64,000 bases of DNA, taken from positions 1,178,001-1,242,000 of the forward strand of contig JAYJMM010000111.1 in the NCBI GenBank assembly GCA_037349105.1, in the 5' to 3' direction. Below the pieces are notes generated by a model. That model had not been told where the DNA came from, ran no database searches, and was given only the letters and a program-made list of their open reading frames with translations. Shown piece after piece: positions 63,441-64,000 of the stretch. A program made the translations under genes and the position numbers. Every line of letters starts with the position of its first letter. Position 1 is the first letter of the stretch. This DNA is from Limnomonas spitsbergensis (taxonomy: Eukaryota > Chlorophyta > Chlorophyceae > Chlamydomonadales).

Positions 63441-64000
63441 AACATGCACACACAGAGGGGAATGGGACATACACATTTGGGGGGTGCTCCACACATTTGG
63501 GGGGTGCTCCACGTATTTAAGATGGGCTCATATGGCGGCCACCCACACACAAACGGCCTAAACCCTTCATCCTAAACCGTTACCCGGGTTAAGGGTTTAG
63601 GCCTTAACCCTTCATCCTAAAACGTTACCCGGGTTAAGGGTTTAGGCCTAAACCCTTCATCCTAAACCGTAACCCGGGTATAGGGTTTAAGCCGTATTTG
63701 GGATGGGCTCATATGGGGGCACCCACACACAAACGGTCTTAACCCCTAACCCTAAAATGTAACCCTGGTAAGGGTTTAGGCCGTATTGGGACAGCTTAAG
63801 CTCATATGGTTGCAGCCACCCACGTAAGCACACACCACATGCACCGAGGGGAGGGCACGGGCACAGTAGGCGGCAACACATGCAGGGGTGGCAGGGCCAA
63901 GGCACAGGTGGAAGGTGCGCAGACAAGATACAAACGACAAACCCGTCACGGACACCCCCCCTTCCCGCTCTGTGCCCCCTGTAGACCCTTTCAGGCAAAA
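63441..64000. repeat. Telomere-like CCCTAAA/TTAGGG blocks at the right end
   Basis: 63560-63690 holds two and a half units of about 63 bp built from GGTTAAGGGTTTAGGCC and AACCCTTCATCCTAAA, forming a local palindrome around ACCCGGGT. A related unit lies at 63735-63785. It is interstitial, not a chromosome end, because coding sequence of FZL must continue beyond it. Confidence 0.75.

Noticed and set aside
62933..63575. His/Thr-rich frame (+) and Cys/Val-rich frame (-)
   Set aside because: Both come from CA-rich repeats; no splice logic and no conserved residues.
1..64000. tRNA, rRNA or snRNA genes
   Set aside because: None could be recognised by eye; a covariance-model search would be needed, so none is claimed.

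Overview
The window reads as nuclear DNA of a photosynthetic eukaryote, most likely a green alga. Genes are split by GT-AG introns with good polypyrimidine tracts. TTTAGGG/CCCTAAA fragments are scattered through the introns. One gene matches the chloroplast dynamin-related protein FZL. Nothing looks bacterial, and most long open frames are artefacts of minisatellites or lie antisense to transposons. The species is inference; no name can be proved from the sequence alone.

Layout. 1-5834: gene A (+, 5' end not found), a diverged member of a membrane-protein family. 7557-15597: gene B (+). 17771-18822: 5'-truncated LINE (-). 19105-25285: gene C (+), close paralogue of B that shares its promoter. 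25286-29990: repeats. 29991-37484: gene D (+), third full member, with a collagen-like insert. 37485-40056: repeats, including a foldback element. 40057-46912: nearly complete LINE (-) with endonuclease end, reverse transcriptase, RNase H, zinc knuckle and a C-terminal nuclease-like domain. 47470 to about 52023: gene E (+), unrecognised, 3' end uncertain. 52024-56013: repeats. 56014-62836: 3' part of an FZL gene (-), whose GTPase-coding exons would lie beyond the right edge. 62837-64000: CA-rich and telomere-like repeats.

Genes A-D form one tandem family with a fixed seven-exon plan. Exon 4 is exactly 123 nt in all four, exon 5 is 127 nt in three (106 in A), the last exon is 187-190 nt, and intron phases agree everywhere. 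The products (about 280-315 residues in B-D) have a hydrophobic N-terminus and one strongly hydrophobic segment from exon 5. No function is recognised.

The most striking feature is a process acting on all six spliced genes. Exon-intron junctions have been amplified in tandem: arrays of truncated exon copies, each keeping its 3' or 5' splice site, sit in the intron next to the intact exon. Units are about 28-140 bp with 1-18 extra copies. They occur on acceptor and donor sides, on both strands and in unrelated genes, and in gene E one has become a 37-bp minisatellite. This looks like intron growth by junction duplication and would supply decoy or alternative splice sites. A second theme is two LINE families that share a C-terminal PD-(D/E)XK-like domain and hairpin-plus-tetranucleotide 3' ends, copies of which are scattered through the window.
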